From Drosophila persimilis (taxonomy: Eukaryota; Arthropoda; Insecta; Diptera; Drosophilidae), in assembly GCF_003286085.1 (NCBI RefSeq), contig NW_020825346.1, positions 1,178,001 to 1,242,000 of the forward strand: a stretch of 64,000 nucleotides of DNA, in the 5' to 3' direction. Below are positions 57,302 through 64,000 of this stretch, in pieces. A program made the position numbers and the translations under genes. The notes beneath the pieces were generated by a model that searched no databases, was not told where the DNA came from, and saw only the letters and a list, made by a program, of their open reading frames with translations. The first letter of the stretch is position 1; every line of letters begins with the position of its first letter.

Positions 57302-60300
57302 CAGTCGACTCACAGGAGCCTCCTGATCATGAAAAGACATGCCATTCCCCGATCGGCTGCCGTATTGCTGAGATATAGCGTACAGAAAAAACCAGTATTA
57401 CATACAAATAATAAAATGCGAATCTTCGGAAGCCTATATCTCAGACAAATAGGGCCAGATCGGTAAAGGACCAACTGTCCCAGAATCGCGAGGATCCGGA
57501 CTGTCGATCGGCATCAAAATCTCGGCGTCGAAAATGGGGCCGATTTTTTGAAAATTTAATGATGTAACCATCATGATTTTCTGCGAAAATCGTGAAAAAG
57601 TGGATGTCCTTTTTTAATATGGCAGTCGACTCACAGGAGCCTCCTGATCATGGAAAGACATGCCATGCCCCGATCGGCTGCCGTACTGCTGAGATATAGC
57701 GTACAGAAATAAACCAGTATTACATACAAATAATGAAATGCGAATCCGAATCTTCGGAAGCCTATATCTCAGACAAATAGGGCCAGATTGAAAAAGGATC
57801 AACTGTCCCAGGATGGCGAAGAACCGTACTGTCGATCGGCATCAAAATCTCGGCTTCGCAACTGAGGCCGATTTTTTGAAAATTTAATGATGGTTACATC
57901 ATGATTTTCTGCGAAAATCGTGAAAAAGTGGATGTCCTTTTTTAATATGGCAGTCGACTCACAGGAGCCTCCTGATCATGGAAAGACATGCCATGCCCCG
58001 ATCGGCTGCCGTACTGCTGAGATATAGCGTACAGAAATAAACCAGTATTACATACAAATAATGAAATGCGAATCCGAATCTTCGGAAGCCTATATCTCAG
58101 ACAAATAGGGCCAGATTGAAAAAGGATCAACTGTCCCAGGATGGCGAAGAACCGTACTGTCGATCGGCATCAAAATCTCGGCTTCGCAACTGAGGCCGAT
58201 TTTTTGAAAATTTAATGATGGTTACATCATGATTTTCTGCGAAAATCGTGAAAAAGTGGATGTCCTTTTTTAATATGGCAGTCGACTCACAGGAGCCTCC
58301 TGATCATGGAAAGACATGCCATGCCCCGATCGGCTGCCGTACTGCTGAGATATAGCGTACAGAAATAAACCAGTATTACATACAAATAATGAAATGCGAA
58401 TCCGATTCTTCGGAAGCCTATATCTCAGACAAATAGGGCCAGATCGGTAAGGGACCAACTGTCCGAGGATCGCGAGGATCCGGACTGTCGATCGGCATCA
58501 AAATCTCGGCTTCGAAAATGGGGCCGATTTTTTGAAAATTTAATGATGTAACCATCATGATTTTCTGCGAAAATCGTGAAAAAGTGGATGTCCTTTTTTA
58601 ATCTGGCAGTCGACTCACAGGAGCCTCCTGATCATGAAAAGACATGCCATTCCCCGATCGGCTGCCGTATTGCTGAGATATAGCGTACAGAAAAAACCAG
58701 TATTACATACAAATAATAAAATGCGAATCTTCGGAAGCCTATATCTCAGACAAATAGGGCCAGATCGGTAAAGGACCAACTGTCCCAGAATCGCGAGGAT
58801 CCGGACTGTCGATCGGCATCAAAATCTCGGCTTCGAAAATGGGGCCGATTTTTTGAAAATTTAATGATGGTTACATCATGATTTTCTGCGAAAATCGTGA
58901 AAAAGTGGATGTCCTTTTTTAATATGGCAGTCGACTCACAGGAGCCTCCTGATCATGAAAAGACATGCCATTCCCCGATCGGCTGCCGTATTGCTGAGAT
59001 ATAGCGTACAGAAAAAACCAGTATTACATACAAATAATAAAATGCGAATCTTCGGAAGCCTATATCTCAGACAAATAGGGCCAGATCGGTAAAGGACCAA
59101 CTGTCCCAGAATCGCGAGGATCCGGACTGTCGATCGGCATCAAAATCTCGGCTTCGAAAATGGGGCCGATTTTTTGAAAATTTAATGATGTAACCATCAT
59201 GATTTTCTGCGAAAATCGTGAAAAAGTGGATGTCCTTTTTTAATCTGGCAGTCGACTCACAGGAGCCTCCTGATCATGAAAAGACATGCCATTCCCCGAT
59301 CGGCTGCCGTATTGCTGAGATATAGCGTACAGAAAAAACCAGTATTACATACAAATAATAAAATGCGAATCTTCGGAAGCCTATATCTCAGACAAATAGG
59401 GCCAGATCGGTAAAGGACCAACTGTCCCAGAATCGCGAGGATCCGGACTGTCGATCGGCATCAAAATCTCGGCTTCGAAAATGGGGCCGATTTTTTGAAA
59501 ATTTAATGATGGTTACATCATGATTTTCTGCGAAAATCGTGAAAAAGTGGATGTCCTTTTTTAATATGGCAGTCGACTCACAGGAGCCTCCTGATCATGA
59601 AAAGACATGCCATTCCCCGATCGGCTGCCGTATTGCTGAGATATAGCGTACAGAAAAAACCAGTATTACATACAAATAATAAAATGCGAATCTTCGGAAG
59701 CCTATATCTCAGACAAATAGGGCCAGATCGGTAAAGGACCAACTGTCCCAGAATCGCGAGGATCCGGACTGTCGATCGGCATCAAAATCTCGGCGTCGAA
59801 AATGGGGCCGATTTTTTGAAAATTTAATGATGTAACCATCATGATTTTCTGCGAAAATCGTGAAAAAGTGGATGTCCTTTTTTAATATGGCAGTCGACTC
59901 ACAGGAGCCTCCTGATCATGAAAAGACATGCCATGCCCCGATCGGCTGCCGTATTGCTGAGATATAGCGTACAGAAATAAACCAGTATTACATACAAATA
60001 ATGAAATGCGAATCCGAATCTTCGGAAGCCTATATCTCAGACAAATAGGGCCAGATTGAAAAAGGATCAACTGTCCCAGGATGTCGAAGAACCGTACTGT
60101 CGATCGGCATCAAAATCTCGGCTTCGCAAATGAGGCCGATTTTTTGAAAATTTAATGATGGTTACATCATGATTTTCTGCGAAAATCGTGAAAAAGTGGA
60201 TGTCCTTTTTTAATATGGCAGTCGACTCACAGGAGCCTCCTGATCATGGAAAGACATGCCATTCCCCGATCGGCTGCCGTATTGCCGAGATATAGCGTAC

Positions 60301-62171
60301 AGAAAAAACCAGTATTACATACAAATAATAAAATGCGAATCCGAATCTTCGGAAGCCTATATCTCAGACAAATAGGGCCAGATCTGTAAAGGACCAACTG
60401 TCCCAGGATCGCGAGGATCCGGACTGTCGATCGGCATCAAAATCTCGGCTTCGAAAATGAGACCGATTTTTTGAAAATTTAATGATGTAACCATCATGAT
60501 TTTCTGCGAAAATCGTGAAAAAGTGGATGTCCTTTTTTAATCTGGCTGTCGACTCACAGGAGCCTCCTGATCATGAAAAGACATGCCATGCCCCGATCGG
60601 CTGCCGTACTGCTGAGATATAGCGTACAGAAATAAACCAGTATTACATACAAATAATGAAATGCGAATCCGAATCTTCGGAAGCCTATATCTCAGACAAA
60701 TAGGGCCAGATTGAAAAAGGATCAACTGTCCCAGGATGGCGAAGATCCGTACTGTCGATCGGCATCAAAATCTCTGCTTCGAAAGTGAGGCCGATTTTTT
60801 GAAAATTTAATGATGGTTACATCATGATTTTCTGCGAAAATCGTGAAAAAGTGGATGTCCTTTTTTAATCTGGCAGTCGACTCACAGGAGCCTCCTGATC
60901 ATGAAAAGACATGCCATGCCCCGATCGGCTGCCGTACTGCTGAGATATAGCGTACAGAAATAAACCAGTATTACATACAAATAATGAAATGCGAATCCGA
61001 TTCTTCGGAAGCCTATATCTCAGACAAATAGGGCCAGATCGGTAAAGGACCAACTGTCCCAGAATCGCGAGGATCCGGACTGTCGATCGGCATCAAAATC
61101 TCGGCGTCGAAAATGGGGCCGATTTTTTGAAAACTTAATGATGTAACCATCATGATTTTCTGCGAAAATCGTGAAAAAGTGGATGTCCTTTTTTAATATG
61201 GCAGTCGACTCACAGGAGCCTCCTGATCATGAAAAGACATGCCATTCCCCGATCGGCTGCCGTATTGCTGAGATATAGCGTACAGAAAAAACCAGTATTA
61301 CATACAAATAATAAAATGCGAATCTTCGGAAGCCTATATCTCAGACAAATAGGGCCAGATCGGTAAAGGACCAACTGTCCCAGAATCGCGAGGATCCGGA
61401 CTGTCGATCGGCATCAAAATCTCGGCTTCGAAAATGGGGCCGATTTTTTGAAAATTTAATGATGGTTACATCATGATTTTCTGCGAAAATCGTGAAAAAG
61501 TGGATGTCCTTTTTTAATATGGCAGTCGACTCACAGGAGCCTCCTGATCATGAAAAGACATGCCATTCCCCGATCGGCTGCCGTATTGCTGAGATATAGC
61601 GTACAGAAAAAACCAGTATTACATACAAATAATAAAATGCGAATCTTCGGAAGCCTATATCTCAGACAAATAGGGCCAGATCGGTAAAGGACCAACTGTC
61701 CCAGAATCGCGAGGATCCGGACTGTCGATCGGCATCAAAATCTCGGCGTCGAAAATGGGGCCGATTTTTTGAAAATTTAATGATGTAACCATCATGATTT
61801 TCTGCGAAAATCGTGAAAAAGTGGATGTCCTTTTTTAATATGGCAGTCGACTCACAGGAGCCTCCTGATCATGAAAAGACATGCCATTCCCCGATCGGCT
61901 GCCGTATTGCTGAGATATAGCGTACAGAAATAAACCAGTATTACATACAAATAATGAAATGCGAATCCGATTCTTCGGAAGCCTATATCTCAGACAAATA
62001 GGGCCAGATCGGTAAGGGACCAACTGTCCGAGGATCGCGAGTATCCGGACTGTCGATCGGCATCAAAATCTCGGCTTCGAAAATGGGGCCGATTTTTTGA
62101 AAATTTAATGATGTAACCATCATGATTTTCTGCGAAAATCGTGAAAAAGTGGATGTCCTTTTTTAATATGG
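57302..62171 (+). repeat. Higher-order repeat unit B, 15 monomers, 4870 bp
   Basis: Its first monomers match unit A at an offset of 4221. From 60546 to 61843 there are two additional monomers (649 bp), so the final monomers match unit A at an offset of 4870. The monomer at 60546 keeps the unit A start (CTGGCTGTCGACTC) but then changes to another monomer type, so the insertion came with a recombination junction. Confidence 0.85.
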
Positions 62172-64000
62172 CAGTCGACTCACAGGAGCCTCCTGATCAT
62201 GAAAAGACATGCCATTCCCCGATCGGCTGCCGTATTGCTGAGATATAGCGTACAGAAAAAACCAGTATTACATACAAATAATAAAATGCGAATCTTCGGA
62301 AGCCTATATCTCAGACAAATAGGGCCAGATCGGTAAAGGACCAACTGTCCCAGAATCGCGAGGATCCGGACTGTCGATCGGCATCAAAATCTCGGCGTCG
62401 AAAATGGGGCCGATTTTTTGAAAATTTAATGATGTAACCATCATGATTTTCTGCGAAAATCGTGAAAAAGTGGATGTCCTTTTTTAATATGGCAGTCGAC
62501 TCACAGGAGCCTCCTGATCATGGAAAGACATGCCATGCCCCGATCGGCTGCCGTACTGCTGAGATATAGCGTACAGAAATAAACCAGTATTACATACAAA
62601 TAATGAAATGCGAATCCGAATCTTCGGAAGCCTATATCTCAGACAAATAGGGCCAGATTGAAAAAGGATCAACTGTCCCAGGATGGCGAAGAACCATACT
62701 GTCGATCGGCATCAAAATCTCGGCTTCGCAACTGAGGCCGATTTTTTGAAAATTTAATGATGGTTACATCATGATTTTCTGCGAAAATCGTGAAAAAGTG
62801 GATGTCCTTTTTTAATATGGCAGTCGACTCACAGGAGCCTCCTGATCATGGAAAGACATGCCATGCCCCGATCGGCTGCCGTACTGCTGAGATATAGCGT
62901 ACAGAAATAAACCAGTATTACATACAAATAATGAAATGCGAATCCGAATCTTCGGAAGCCTATATCTCAGACAAATAGGGCCAGATTGAAAAAGGATCAA
63001 CTGTCCCAGGATGGCGAAGAACCGTACTGTCGATCGGCATCAAAATCTCGGCTTCGCAACTGAGGCCGATTTTTTGAAAATTTAATGATGGTTACATCAT
63101 GATTTTCTGCGAAAATCGTGAAAAAGTGGATGTCCTTTTTTAATATGGCAGTCGACTCACAGGAGCCTCCTGATCATGGAAAGACATGCCATGCCCCGAT
63201 CGGCTGCCGTACTGCTGAGATATAGCGTACAGAAATAAACCAGTATTACATACAAATAATGAAATGCGAATCCGATTCTTCGGAAGCCTATATCTCAGAC
63301 AAATAGGGCCAGATCGGTAAGGGACCAACTGTCCGAGGATCGCGAGGATCCGGACTGTCGATCGGCATCAAAATCTCGGCTTCGAAAATGGGGCCGATTT
63401 TTTGAAAATTTAATGATGTAACCATCATGATTTTCTGCGAAAATCGTGAAAAAGTGGATGTCCTTTTTTAATCTGGCAGTCGACTCACAGGAGCCTCCTG
63501 ATCATGAAAAGACATGCCATGCCCCGATCGGCTGCCGTACTGCTGAGATATAGCGTACAGAAATAAACCAGTATTACATACAAATAATGAAATGCGAATC
63601 CGAATCTTCGGAAGCCTATATCTCAGACAAATAGGGCCAGATTGAAAAAGGATCAACTGTCCCAGGATGCCGAAGATCCGTACTGTCGATCGGCATCAAA
63701 ATCTCGGCTTCGCAAATGAGGCCGATTTTTTGAAAATTTAATGATGGTTACATCATGATTTTCTGCGAAAATCGTGAAAAAGTGGATGTCCTTTTTTAAT
63801 ATGGCAGTCGACTCACAGGAGCCTCCTGATAATGGAAAGACATGCCATTCCCCGATCGGCTGCCGTATTGCCGAGATATAGCGTACAGAAAAAACCAGTA
63901 TTACATACAAATAATAAAATGCGAATCCGAATCTTCGGAAGCCTATATCTCAGACAAATAGGGCCAGATCTGTAAAGGACCAACTGTCCCAGGATCGCGA
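62172..64000 (+). repeat. Higher-order repeat unit C, partial and rearranged
   Basis: The monomers at 62172, 62493, 62821 and 63149 match the first four of units A and B. The fifth, at 63477, starts like the fifth of unit A but switches to the type seen at 55670 and 59891. The next (63805) matches the type at 55998 and 60219 (GCCGTATTGCCGAG), so about four monomers are skipped. The array continues past the window. Confidence 0.8.

Larger units (their letters stand above)
52105..64000 (+). repeat. Complex satellite DNA, about 321/328-bp monomers in higher-order array
   Basis: Anchoring on the CAGTCGACTCACAGG start, I find 37 head-to-tail copies: 52105, 52432, 52753, 53081 and so on to 63805, the last one cut by the window edge. 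Spacings are only 321, 327 or 328 bp. The classes differ by a 6-bp tandem duplication (GAATCCGAATC versus GAATC) and one base in GAAATAAACC versus GAAAAAACC. Every full monomer carries an 11-bp inverted repeat (CTGAGATATAG and CTATATCTCAG), a hairpin ATGATG-loop-CATCAT and a hairpin GATTTTC-TGC-GAAAATC. Some monomers have a 62-codon frame on the minus strand; it is absent from others and I do not consider it coding. Obscura-group flies have other complex satellites (for example SGM-derived 290-bp repeats), but I do not recognise this one. Confidence 0.95.

Noticed and set aside
52744..63910. Repeated 62-codon open frames on the minus strand of the satellite
   Set aside because: They occur only in monomers of one length class, are interrupted in the others, and recur because the DNA itself repeats. 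No start context or domain supports coding.
51780..64000. CRISPR-like regular repeats
   Set aside because: Repeats of about 325 bp with no unique spacers in a eukaryotic context are satellite DNA, not a CRISPR array.

Overview
The window looks like nuclear DNA from a Drosophila-type fly. Compact TATA-promoter genes with short introns encode insect cuticle/extracellular-matrix-type proteins. There is a LOA/I-type LINE with an RNase H domain, a DINE-1-like Helitron remnant, and a long complex satellite. Frequent ACTCGTA/TACGAG strings and the LOA-type LINE made me think of the obscura group (D. pseudoobscura and relatives), but that is an inference and species cannot be fixed from sequence alone.

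Layout. 1-3.0 kb: flank plus a 5'-truncated LINE (811-2922, minus) framed by a 14-bp target-site duplication. 3.2-23.5 kb: a head-to-tail minus-strand cluster of six secreted, low-complexity proteins that mostly share their ends (signal peptide, then DVSHL and/or YLPP; C-terminal Y-x-x-N-G-G-Y-[VE]-Y) but have very different repeat bodies (SYSAPA, SYTAPAVVKTYSAPAV, APAPVVQQTYS, PFPGQGG, SVSYSAPA, IPGGDSSSYQPAEYTPAHLKVAS). Five of the six have a first coding exon that is only the ATG. Two other small minus-strand genes lie inside the cluster: an unrecognised secreted protein (6075-6449) and a SPEF1/CLAMP-type CH-domain protein (9921-10283). 23.5-51.8 kb: mostly non-coding DNA rich in simple repeats, with three more compact genes: a Mic10 (MICOS) paralogue (35749-35988, plus), a Tim17 paralogue (46069-46644, plus) and a second SPEF1-like gene (49945-50370, minus). 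51.8-64.0 kb: an unbroken satellite array of about 321/328-bp monomers that runs off the right edge.

How the genes work together. The six clustered proteins are probably coexpressed extracellular or cuticular matrix components built by duplication and repeat turnover. The Mic10-like, Tim17-like and two SPEF1-like genes are short and intronless as read, and belong to families (mitochondrial membrane, axoneme) whose fly duplicates are often testis-biased; expression cannot be seen here.

Most unusual signal. The satellite has a 13-monomer higher-order repeat of 4221 bp, followed by a 15-monomer version of 4870 bp and then a rearranged third copy. Each monomer has a small hairpin whose 4-base loop occurs in both orientations (GTTA in 18 monomers, TAAC in 19 by my count), as if the loop flips repeatedly.
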